From the NCBI RefSeq assembly GCF_017115105.1, contig NZ_JABXKH010000103.1, positions 1-64,000 of the forward strand: DNA of 64,000 nt. The letters run 5' to 3'. Below are positions 9,548 through 17,400 of the stretch, piece after piece. The translations under genes were made by a program, and so were the position numbers. Position 1 is the first letter of the stretch, and the number at the start of each line of letters is the position of its first letter. Source of the DNA: Nostoc sp. NMS2 (lineage in GTDB: Bacteria > Cyanobacteriota > Cyanobacteriia > Cyanobacteriales > Nostocaceae). Below the pieces are notes generated by a model. It searched no databases. It worked only from the letters and a program-made list of their open reading frames with translations, and was not told the DNA's origin.

Positions 9548-9586
9548 AGCAATCGTTTGAATATTGACTACATTCAGACGATTGCT
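9548..9586. other. 14-bp inverted repeat, possible terminator or mRNA hairpin
   Basis: AGCAATCGTTTGAA (9548-9561) and TTCAGACGATTGCT (9573-9586) pair at 13 of 14 positions around an 11-nt loop. On the plus strand it is followed by TTTTG. It lies just downstream of the minus-strand gene ending at 9593, so it may end or attenuate transcription between that gene and 8635-9465, although on that strand there is no U-run. Confidence 0.5.
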
Positions 9587-9592
9587 TTTGTA

Positions 9593-9982
9593 CTAAAGAG
9601 AAGGCTGTTGATTCCGGTCTAGCTCCCATTGCAAATAGGTGAGTGCAGTACTAGCATCGGCAATGTTTAAATCTGGCTGATACCCTGCTGACAAGAGTTG
9701 TTTGTAGTCTGGGTGCGTAGCAATTTCGGATATCAGGTTTTGAGCTTGTTCAACTAGGTGGTAGAGATGTGGGTTAGACATTTCTATGCCCAATCGTGAA
9801 CATAAATCTTCTGCTTTCACTCCCATGATTCCTGGTTCAATCTCCGTTTCCAACTCTTCAAGCAGAGATTGAAAATTAGGGTGTTCATCATTAATTTCAA
9901 TCTCAAATAAATCTGCACTCTTTGTAACGACAGTTGCCCAATGGGGTAAAGTCTGTGCAATGGTTTTCGCGTAAAGTTTCAT
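9593..9982 (-). CDS. Hypothetical protein, 129 residues
   Basis: Acidic protein starting MKLYAKTIAQTLPHWATVV. No membrane segment or motif recognised. The C-terminal part (STALTYLQWELDRNQQ) is helical. Followed by a hairpin at 9548-9586 and preceded on the same strand, 26 bp away, by the small gene 10009-10212. Confidence 0.55.
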   Translation of the reverse strand: MKLYAKTIAQTLPHWATVVTKSADLFEIEINDEHPNFQSLLEELETEIEPGIMGVKAEDLCSRLGIEMSNPHLYHLVEQAQNLISEIATHPDYKQLLSAGYQPDLNIADASTALTYLQWELDRNQQPSL

Positions 9983-10008
9983 AATTGTGTCCTCTGGGAT
10001 TAATAACC

Positions 10009-10212
10009 CTAAAAATCCTCGGCAATCTCTAACAAAAAGCCGCGTCCTGTGTTCTGTACTTGCACCAGTTCTTTATCCAGCAGAGTTTGAATAACTGAAT
10101 CTGAGAATTGGAATTGCAACCGATGTAATGGCACACAACCGCCACAAAGCTGAAGTAAACGCAGCAAATGATTTGCTCTACGTTCAAAGCTGTTGTTTAC
10201 TTGATTAGCCAT
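10009..10212 (-). CDS. Small hypothetical protein with winged-helix-like pattern
   Basis: 67 residues from ATG 10212, with AGGTG seven bases upstream; a GTG three codons earlier is the longer alternative. The arrangement LLRLLQLCGGCVPLHRLQFQFSDSVIQ followed by a short beta hairpin (LVQVQNTGRGFLLEI) looks like a small winged helix. Its start overlaps the stop of the upstream gene (ATGGCTAA), indicating coupling. Confidence 0.55.
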   Translation of the reverse strand: MANQVNNSFERRANHLLRLLQLCGGCVPLHRLQFQFSDSVIQTLLDKELVQVQNTGRGFLLEIAEDF

Positions 10213-10531
10213 TGTTTGCACCTCTGGTTAATACGGTTAACTGTCGGTTGAGAATATTTATCTGCTGTTGATAAAAGTCAATCTCTGCGGTAATTTGTTG
10301 GAATAACTCTTCTGGTGTAAGCGGTTGGATTTGATCCTCTTTCAAGTACGATATTTCATCAGAGTTTTTATTAGGCATCAGGACATAACGCCAACCAGCA
10401 TCAAATTGTTCAGCCAACTCTGTACCAGAGGGATAGTAGTAAAGTCCTAGAATCAAGCCTTGTTGTGTACGCTGATCCAAAGCAAAGCGTGGGTAGGGCC
10501 AGTGTTGAGGGATCGAGATTGTGGGTTGCAT
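10205..10531 (-). CDS. Hypothetical protein, 108 residues
   Basis: Starts MQPTISIPQHWPYPRFALDQ. The first ~60 residues have many aromatics and a GLILGLYYYPSGT segment; the last ~40 residues form a probable coiled coil (ELFQQITAEIDFYQQQINIL). The stop overlaps the next start by 8 bp. I do not recognise the family. Confidence 0.55.
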   Translation of the reverse strand: MQPTISIPQHWPYPRFALDQRTQQGLILGLYYYPSGTELAEQFDAGWRYVLMPNKNSDEISYLKEDQIQPLTPEELFQQITAEIDFYQQQINILNRQLTVLTRGANNG

Positions 10532-10561
10532 AGATGAATAAGTGAATGAAGGGAAAATGAG

Positions 10562-10709
10562 AGAAGAATTCAGGAGTCAGAATTCAGAAGTCAGAATTTC
10601 GGGAAGAGGTGGGAAAAAGAGGAGAAAGGAAGGCAGATTTTATTAACTTCTGCACCCTACTCTTTGTTTTTTTACTGACTCCTGACTCCTGAATTCTGAC
10701 TCCTGAATT
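10562..10709. repeat. Short repeat element bounded by inverted copies of a tcaggagtcagaattcag-type repeat
   Basis: 10562-10598 carries two tandem variants of a GAATTCAGGAGTCA unit, and 10673-10708 carries the inverse (GACTCCTGACTCCTGAATT). The two arms flank about 75 bp of purine-rich sequence. Its right end coincides with the stop codon of the gene at 10708-11529. Similar short repeat-bounded units occur at 22.3, 22.9 and 30.1 kb with other repeat sequences. Confidence 0.6.
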
Positions 10710-11529
10710 ACGCTGTGACTAACTCCGTTCTCTCCAGCAGCCGTTGCAATTTATCGCCAGTTAGCTGCTCTAACGGTTGCTCTAAAAAGTATTCATCAAA
10801 AACGGATTTACTATCAGTAGACACGTCCACCATCGACAACGATTGAACTGCTTCCATTGCAGAATCACAGGGTATGCGCTGGGTTTTGTCTGCTGCGCGT
10901 GTGAACCACCAGTCGCCGTCAGTGCATCCCACTTCGCCCAGTTTCATGTCGTTGTGGTAAATCCCATCGGTGAGGATTTCAAAACCGTACTTCTCGCATT
11001 CGTCGAAAATCTGCGCTATGACTTCGTTACCAGTGGTCGCAGTTTCTTCAACCTCAGTTTGTGTGGGTACTGGTTCCTTGAGTGTTCCATCTTGGTGATG
11101 CCATTCAATGAAGCGGTTGCATCTTGCCCAGGTGTTAGCTCGGAATTTTTCAGTGCCGTTGACTATCACTACCCAAGGCTGGGTTAGATTGTCGTCATAG
11201 CTAATGCTGGCTACCAGTTTGTTATCAGCATAATATTCGTGATGGTCAAACGAGATTTCGACTATTGTGAGGAGTTCGGGAGCTACGGCTTGAGCTTGAT
11301 CAGCGATGTAGCTGTCGAGTTCGGCTTGGGCGAGGGCTTGTTCGTCGGGGGCAGCAGGGGCGAGTTTCTGAATCTTGCTTGCCTGATATTCAGCGATCGC
11401 AGTGATCCAAGAATTCTTGCAGCGTTTGTCGCTTACTTCGGCTGTGCAGGCGATTTCGCTGTAGATTTGCTTGAGCCGTGCAATCGATTTCAGTTGCAGC
11501 TGTTGATAAGTGTAAACGGCGTGAGTCAT
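10708..11529 (-). CDS. Hypothetical protein with N-terminal SAP/Rho-like helical motif
   Basis: 273 residues. The N-terminus (QQLQLKSIARLKQIYSEI and KNSWITAIAEYQ) resembles the short two-helix SAP or Rho-N type DNA-binding module. The middle region is beta-rich (FDHHEYYADNKLVASI), and the C-terminal 60 residues are helical and acidic. It is the first gene of the minus-strand series and diverges from the XRE gene at 11677 with an inverted repeat between them. Confidence 0.6.
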   Translation of the reverse strand: MTHAVYTYQQLQLKSIARLKQIYSEIACTAEVSDKRCKNSWITAIAEYQASKIQKLAPAAPDEQALAQAELDSYIADQAQAVAPELLTIVEISFDHHEYYADNKLVASISYDDNLTQPWVVIVNGTEKFRANTWARCNRFIEWHHQDGTLKEPVPTQTEVEETATTGNEVIAQIFDECEKYGFEILTDGIYHNDMKLGEVGCTDGDWWFTRAADKTQRIPCDSAMEAVQSLSMVDVSTDSKSVFDEYFLEQPLEQLTGDKLQRLLERTELVTA

Positions 11530-11559
11530 AATTGGAAGGCTCTTTAAATTTAGGGCAAA

Positions 11560-11594
11560 AGAAGCGCTTCAGATTCGCAGTCAGGGGCGCTTCT
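11560..11594. other. Inverted repeat in the 5' leader of the 10708-11529 gene
   Basis: AGAAGCGC (11560-11567) and GCGCTTCT (11587-11594) are perfect inverted repeats 19 bases apart, located 31 bases upstream of the minus-strand start codon at 11529. It could form a leader hairpin or be a second operator. Confidence 0.4.
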
Positions 11595-11612
11595 CTTATG
11601 TATCTATTATCC

Positions 11613-11648
11613 GCTAGTTAACTGCGCTTGTCAACTGTGTTAACTAGC
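11613..11648. promoter_or_regulatory. Candidate operator in the divergent promoter region
   Basis: A perfect 10-bp inverted repeat, GCTAGTTAAC (11613-11622) and GTTAACTAGC (11639-11648), is separated by 16 bases. A further GTCAAC-type half-site lies in the spacer. It lies between the divergent starts at 11529 (minus) and 11677 (plus). The plus gene is an XRE-type regulator, so autoregulation plus control of the minus-strand series is the obvious reading, but it is inferred. Confidence 0.55.
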
Positions 11649-11676
11649 TGATATTCTATTGGTATTACTATTTGTT

Positions 11677-11904
11677 ATGGATATGAAGGGGTTAAGAGAA
11701 AAAGCAGGGTTAAGAACAGTAGATGTGGCATCAAGGTTAGGAATTGCTGAGTCAACTGTCCGTAACTGGGATATTGGGCGGCACACCCCCAGGTTGCCAA
11801 TTGAAGACATACCCAAATTTTTGGAAGTTTACCAATGCACTCTTGAAGAAGTTATTGAGGCTGCAAAGGAAAGCAAAAGGAAATTTGATGCTTCCCATAG
11901 CTAA
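11677..11904 (+). CDS. XRE-family transcriptional regulator
   Basis: 75 residues from ATG 11677. Nearly the whole protein is one Cro/CI helix-turn-helix: LREKAGLRTVDVASRLGIAES then TVRNWDIGRHTPRLP, followed by a short helical tail. It diverges from the large minus-strand series, and the 10-bp inverted repeat at 11613-11648 lies just upstream of its start. Confidence 0.88.
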   Translation: MDMKGLREKAGLRTVDVASRLGIAESTVRNWDIGRHTPRLPIEDIPKFLEVYQCTLEEVIEAAKESKRKFDASHS

Positions 11905-12088
11905 TGAGACTTGAACCATTTGGCACTCATAATTAAGCATAAATACTCTATACAGCAGACACATTGCTTTCAAATTGTCGATAAAAAGCTATCTATCCCT
12001 AACCTAGAAAACGCTTCGTAAATTAAATCAGTGCTAGGGGTTGACCTTGATGTAAATCTGAAAATAGTGAGAAGTAGGAAGCGAAGAC

Positions 12089-13243
12089 ATGCAAAAGCCA
12101 TTCTCTAAACGCAACAAACCTACTTCCACTGTCTCTGCTGGCTCAGAACCACCAGTTAGCAAAACACAGCAAGATATCTCTTCCCAGAATAATCAGGATG
12201 TAGTAATTCTGGATGTTCCTGCTGTTGAAGTACCGGAACTAACCGAGCAGGAAATTAGCGATCGCTTGCATTTAGAACGCAAGGTGGAACGTGCATTTTT
12301 TGAGGCAGGCAAGGCATTGGCTCAGTTGCGCGATCGCAGGTTATACAGATCCACTCATCGCACATTTGAGGAGTATTGTCGTGATAGATTTGGATACACC
12401 CATCGCCGAGTCAATTATCTAATAGCTGGTTCTGTAGTATTTGACAACATAGTGACGGGAACAAATTGTTCCCAAAATGAGGAAGTGGATGAAACGGGAA
12501 CAAATTGTTCCCAAAACGAGGAAGTGGATGAAATGGGAACAAATTGTTCCCAAAATGAGGAAGTGGATGAAACGGGAACAAATTGTTCCCAAAACGAGGA
12601 AGTGGATGAAATGGGAACAAATTGTTCCCAAAATGAGGAAGTGGATGAAACGGGAACAAATTGTTCCCAAAACGAGGAAGTAGACAAAAATCGACCTAAC
12701 CCCTCACGAATCCTGCCAAATAATGAAGGACAAGTGCGCCCCCTGGCAAAGCTAGAACCCCAGCAGCAGGTTGAAGTTTGGCAACGGGCAGTACAGAAGG
12801 CTGGCGGTAAAGTTCCCAGTGCCAGAATTGTAACTGATGTGGTGCAGCAGATAATGGAACGTACCAGAATACCCAACACCTACCAAATTGGTGAAATCTG
12901 CCAAATTTTAGCCAAGGATAATCCCGAACTGAGAGGCAAAGGTGGCTGTTGGGGTATCGTTAATCATGTGGGCGAATTCAGCTGCGCCGTTAGAACTTGG
13001 GATGGTGAGTACACGGTTGGTTTACAGCACCTCAAATCTTACAATTACCTGCCTGCCGAGTGTGAGCAGATGCGGGAGATATGCGATCGCATCAGTCGGG
13101 TGTATTCGAGTGGGCTGGAGGATTCGGTGCAGAAGTTTTTGGAGATGCTGGGAAAGCTGAATCGGGCTTATTTGACTGCGCTGGAAGAGAAATTGTTGAA
13201 TGTACTGGAGTCTGAATACGGGGGAGAGATAACGTGGTCGTAA
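12089..13243 (+). CDS. DNA-binding-like element protein with six in-frame 13-residue repeats
   Basis: 384 residues. Residues ~50-115 contain a conserved helical segment (ERAFFEAGKALAQLRDRR then FEEYCRDRFGYTHRRVNYLI) seen in cyanobacterial plasmid and phage-like proteins; it looks like an HTH-type DNA-binding module. Residues ~123-200 are six copies of a GTNCSQNEEVDE(T/M) unit. The C-terminal region (RIPNTYQIGEICQIL, GGCWGIV, TWDGEYTVGLQHLKSYNYLP) is a second conserved domain of which broken copies occur at 13842, 19108, 19725 and 62075. A ribosome site (TAGGAAG) precedes the ATG. Function unknown; replication, partition or regulation are possible. Confidence 0.75.
   Translation: MQKPFSKRNKPTSTVSAGSEPPVSKTQQDISSQNNQDVVILDVPAVEVPELTEQEISDRLHLERKVERAFFEAGKALAQLRDRRLYRSTHRTFEEYCRDRFGYTHRRVNYLIAGSVVFDNIVTGTNCSQNEEVDETGTNCSQNEEVDEMGTNCSQNEEVDETGTNCSQNEEVDEMGTNCSQNEEVDETGTNCSQNEEVDKNRPNPSRILPNNEGQVRPLAKLEPQQQVEVWQRAVQKAGGKVPSARIVTDVVQQIMERTRIPNTYQIGEICQILAKDNPELRGKGGCWGIVNHVGEFSCAVRTWDGEYTVGLQHLKSYNYLPAECEQMREICDRISRVYSSGLEDSVQKFLEMLGKLNRAYLTALEEKLLNVLESEYGGEITWS
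12457..12668 (+). repeat. Six 39-bp direct repeats, each with a perfect 17-bp palindrome, inside the coding region
   Basis: The motif GGGAACAAATTGTTCCC (8-bp arms, one central base) starts at 12457, 12496, 12535, 12574, 12613 and 12652, an exact 39-bp period. Third-position differences alternate between copies (aaaatgagg versus aaaacgagg), showing a 78-bp dimer amplified three times. The period keeps the protein frame open. Confidence 0.95.
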
Positions 13244-13328
13244 AATGCTTTGATCGGCTAAAGCAGATTAATTAACCTTTTGCGTGTTGCTCAAAGTAAG
13301 ATGATTAGCCTTTAAAAGATAGTACTGA

Positions 13329-13811
13329 ATGATGAACAAACTCCCAACAAGTTACTACGATGCTGAGTTTGGACAGATTATAAGCGAATCCAACTACTGG
13401 ACTTTAGCACAATGTGCTGTTTTGGGCGATCGCTGTGTACCGATTTGCGTGGATTTTGAACAGGGGCGGATTGGAGAACTTTCATCGCTCCAGCGTAAAG
13501 CTATTGGGCAAGCTCTAACCTTGCCAAGCGATGTGTTACATATCACTGCTCCTGTTGTGCTGCAAAATTATGATGTATATCGTGAGATGATTGGAGATGA
13601 GTCAATGCCGCCACTGGCTAATCCCATTCAGGTCTGGGAGCAGGTCACTTTTTCATATATCTATGTGTCGCCACACATTGAGTACAACCTGCATATTGCT
13701 ACCTTTAAGTTGATAGCTGAGTGTGACTGGGAGCCGGAACACGGCTTAGAAGTGCGCTTTCGCAATGGAGTGGCAGATGATGCAGATCAGATAGGTGAAA
13801 CAGGAGAGTAA
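13329..13811 (+). CDS. Hypothetical protein, DUF6985-like
   Basis: 160 residues starting MMNKLPTSYYDAEF. The segment VWEQVTFSYIYVSPH and the terminal ECDWEPEHGLEVRFRNG are reminiscent of the DUF6985 family, whose members end in a very similar WxxEHGL motif. No catalytic residues known. It follows the repeat-containing gene by 85 bp, same strand. May belong to the immunity or toxin-neighbour class often carried by such families, but there is no direct evidence. Confidence 0.6.
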   Translation: MMNKLPTSYYDAEFGQIISESNYWTLAQCAVLGDRCVPICVDFEQGRIGELSSLQRKAIGQALTLPSDVLHITAPVVLQNYDVYREMIGDESMPPLANPIQVWEQVTFSYIYVSPHIEYNLHIATFKLIAECDWEPEHGLEVRFRNGVADDADQIGETGE

Positions 13812-13841
13812 AAACTATCTTGTCTACGAGATGATGTATTT

Positions 13842-14221
13842 AAGGAGATAATCCCCAACTGAGAGGCAAAGGTGGCTGTTGGGCAATTGTCAGCGCAGTG
13901 AATGACTTCAGTTGCACCGTCAAAACCTGGGATGGAGAGTACACGGTATCTTTGCAACACCTGAAGTCCTTTAACTATTTGCCTGCCGAGTGTCAGCAGG
14001 TTCAGGAGATTAGCGATGCCTGCGGGGGGCTACGCCTACGCATCAGTAGGTTACGGGAGAACGAGAACTTAGAAGAAGCTGCCCGTGCTGTTCTCAAGCA
14101 CTTAGAGGAGTTGAAGCGACCGTATTTGACGGATGTGAAGGACAAGCTGTTGGGTTTGATAGAGAAAGAGTACGGCATTATAGATGAGATACCACGTAAT
14201 TTTCAATCAATCAAGGACTAG
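13842..14221 (+). pseudogene. Truncated second copy of the C-terminal domain of the 12089-13243 gene
   Basis: From 13842 the sequence matches the parent from the DNP(E/Q)LRGKGGCW motif to the C-terminus (TWDGEYTVSLQHLKSFNYLPAE, then KHLEELKRPYLT). The first ~280 codons are missing. A GTG at 13898 could start a 107-residue product. A 21-nt insertion at 14018-14038 adds seven codons exactly where the parent has an intact HIP1 octamer. Confidence 0.8.
14018..14038 (+). mobile_element. 21-nt small dispersed repeat nested in a HIP1 site
   Basis: The parent gene reads GCGATCGC at 13083-13090; this copy reads GCGAT at 14013-14017, then 21 nt beginning GCCTGCGG and ending GCCTA, then CGC at 14039-14041. 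The insert is in frame. Confidence 0.8.
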
Positions 14222-14233
14222 GAGAAAACAGTA

Positions 14234-14455
14234 ATGCAGAGTATAAAGTTATGTTCTCATGTTGAGGCTGATGGGATTTTACACCTTGATATCCCATTGG
14301 GAATAACAGACAAAGATATAGTTGTAATGGTGATTTATCAACAACTAAAACCGTCAACAACCGCAAAAACACCAGAAGAATTGGGATGGGCACCCAATTT
14401 TTTTGAGCAGACTTATGGTAGCTGTCAAGACGATCCAATTGAAATAAGTTACTAA
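14234..14455 (+). CDS. Antitoxin-like small protein without an adjacent toxin
   Basis: 73 residues. The start (MQSIKLCSHVEADGILHL) and the tail (EELGWAPNFFEQTYGS) match a cyanobacterial family normally encoded just upstream of PIN-domain (VapC-like) toxins. No PIN gene follows; the next gene is a TPR-CHAT protein. It therefore looks like an orphan antitoxin. Family assignment is from memory of the sequence pattern. Confidence 0.55.
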   Translation: MQSIKLCSHVEADGILHLDIPLGITDKDIVVMVIYQQLKPSTTAKTPEELGWAPNFFEQTYGSCQDDPIEISY

Positions 14456-14498
14456 TCGGTTAATATTCATAATAATTGCAATAATTGTCACCTTTAGT

Positions 14499-17400
14499 AT
14501 GCGTTCTCAAAAGCTGGCTTTGGATATTGTTACCTTAGCGGGGAAAAGCGGGATTAATTCTATTTGTAAAATTACTGTTTGTCTGCTGCTATTGCTAACT
14601 TTACCAGTGTCAGTTGTTACTGAAAGTCGGGAAAGAGCGATCGCGAAGCGCTGCTGCGTTGGCGTAGCCTCTCCGAAAGGAGGAGCGCAGATCGTGCAAA
14701 CGCAGACCGAAGACGAACAAAGACAACAGAAGCTAGAACTCCAGGAATTACTACGACTGTCTCAGTTAGGCGTAGAACAGTACAATAAAAAGTTATACCA
14801 AGAAGCATTGGAGACATTCCAAAAAGCTTTAGCTATCGTCAGGAAAATTAAACAGGGTTCCGCAGAAGCAGCTACTCTCAATATTATTGGGCATACTTAC
14901 CTTAACTTGGGACAACACTCCAATGCGCTTAAATATTTACAACAGGCTTTAACTGTTTCCAAACAAATTGGTGAAAAAGTTTCGGAAGGAAAGAATCTTA
15001 ATGATATTGGTTTAGTTTACGACAGGTTGAAACAATATAAAAAAGCCTTAGATTTCTATCAACAAGCTTTGAATATTCGCAAACAAAACGGTGACAAAGC
15101 TGGGGAAGCAACTACACTCAATAATATTAGTTCATCATACTACGATTTAGCACAATATCCTAAAGCTCTTGAGTATATGCAGCAAGCTTTGGCAATTCGC
15201 AAACAAATTGGCGATCAAAAGTTAGAAAGAACTATTCTCTACAATGCTGGGTCGCTTTACGACAAATTGCGACAATACCGCAAAGCATTGGAATTTTATC
15301 AACAGGCTTTGGCTATAAATCGGCAAATTGAAGACCAAGCAGCAGAAGGAACAACTCTCAATGATATTGGCTCAGTTTACATGAGCTTGGCACAATACCC
15401 CAAAGTGTTAGAACTTTATCAGCAAGCTTTGAAGATTCGCCAACAGATAGGTGATAAAGCAGGAGAAGGCTCTACACTAGGCAATATTGGTAATGCTTAC
15501 TTTAGTTTGGGAGAATACCCTAAAGCTTTGGAATGTTACCAGCAAGCGAGAGAAATTTACAAAGAACTTGGTGAAAAAGCAGAGGAAGGCATTGCTCTGG
15601 GTAATATCGGATCAGTTTACCAGGTATTAGGAGAAAGCTCCAAAGCACTGGAATTCTTACAAAAAGGATTAGTGCTTCTCGAACAAATTGATGAGAAGAA
15701 GGAAAAAGGAACCGTTATAAACAACATTGGGGTAGTTTACCGCAAGTTAGGAGAATACCCTAAAGCGTTGGAACTCTTGCAACAAGCTTTGACGATTCGT
15801 CAACAAGTTAGTGATAAGTTAGGAGAAGTCCCTACCCTCAATGGTATTGGGTCAGTTTATTATAGCTTGGGACAATATTCCAAAGCTTTAGATTTTTACC
15901 AACAAGCTTTGGGAATTTGCAAACAGGTTGGCGATCGAGCAGGGGAAGGAACTACTCTCAGCAATATTGCTTCAGTTTACGACAGCTTGGGACAATATCT
16001 TAAAGCTTTGAAGCTTTATAAACAAGCTTTAGATATTCACAGAGAAATTGGTAATAAAATAGAAGAAGGGAATACTCTTGACAGCATGGCGGGAACTGCC
16101 AATATTTTTGAGCTAAAACTTGAAGCTTTGAAGCTTTTCCAGCTAGCTTTAGATATTCGCAAACAAACTGGCGATCGCTTGGGAGAAGCTACTACTCTCA
16201 ATAATATCGGGTTCGTTTACAACAGTTCGGAAGAATATGCCAAAGCTTTGGATTTTTTCCAACAAGCTAGGCAGAAATATCGACAAATTAGCAATAAACC
16301 AGGTGAAGGAGCCACTCTCCATAATATTGGGTCAGTTTACGACAGTTGGGGACAATACCCTAAAGCGTTGGATTTTTACCAACAAGCATTGGTAATCAAC
16401 AAAAAACTTGGTAGTAAAGACGAAGAAGCAGCTTCTCTCAGTAATATTGGGTATGTTTATCTCCGAACAGATAAATCAGCAAAAGCTATAGAGAATCTAA
16501 GCGCAGCGGTTGATGCTCTAGAACTGCTCCGTCCCGGACTAAAAGATGCTGATAAAATCTCAATAATTGACACTCAAATAAATGTATACGAAGTTTTACA
16601 ACAAGCATATATAACCCAAAATCAATACGAAAAAGCTTTAGAAACCTCGGAACGCGGACGCGCTCGTGCATTTGTGGAGTTATTAGCCGAAAAACAAAAA
16701 ACGCAGATTCAACTAAAACCCACCATCAACCTACTTAAACAAATCGCCAAAGAACAAAATGTCACTTTCGTAGAATACTCAATTATTGATGAAAGATTCA
16801 AAATTGAAGGGAAAAACAATGGCTTGAGTCACAACTCTATATTTGGGTTATAAAACCCACAGGTGAAGTCACCTTTCGTAAAGCCGACCTCAAACGCCTT
16901 TGGCAGCAACAAAATATCTCCCTCAGAGATAAAATTGCCCAAACGCGTCAGTCGATTGTTACAGGTATGAATGTTGCTAGTCGTGGTAATAATAACATCA
17001 CTTTTACATCAGGCGATCGCGTCAAACTCAATGATGATGATCCAGACTGGGAAGCTTGGCAAGTAGTTTCAGTAGATGTTAAGAACGGTAAAATCACTAT
17101 CCGCTTGCCCTCTTGGGAGGCAGAGAAAGCAGCAATAGAACGTCCAATAACAGATGTTCTAGAAAAGGTGACAAACAGCCCTAGCGCAAACGCCAAAAAC
17201 ACGCAATTACAAGAACTTTATCAGTTACTTATCCAACCAATTGCAGACTTACTACCAAAAGAAGAAACAGCCCACGTCATCTTCATTCCCCAAAATGCCC
17301 TATTTCTCGTACCCTTCCCAGCATTGCAAGATTCATCGGGACAATACTTAATCGATAAACATACCATCCTCACCGCTCCCTCGATTCAAGTATTAGATTC

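Noticed and set aside
12457-12668. Possible CRISPR array
   Set aside because: Repeats are directly adjacent, identical over their whole 39 bp, in frame, with no unique spacers and no cas genes.
12411-12879. Several minus-strand ORFs with FHPLPHFGNNLFP or SSFWEQFVP repeats
   Set aside because: They are antisense readings of the 39-bp palindromic repeats in the plus-strand gene; the 39-bp period keeps all frames open.
16809-16817. Programmed -1 frameshift in the CHAT gene as the main explanation
   Set aside because: The codon order GGG-AAA-AAC is not the standard slippery heptamer, and no stimulatory hairpin is obvious; indel or sequencing error is more likely.
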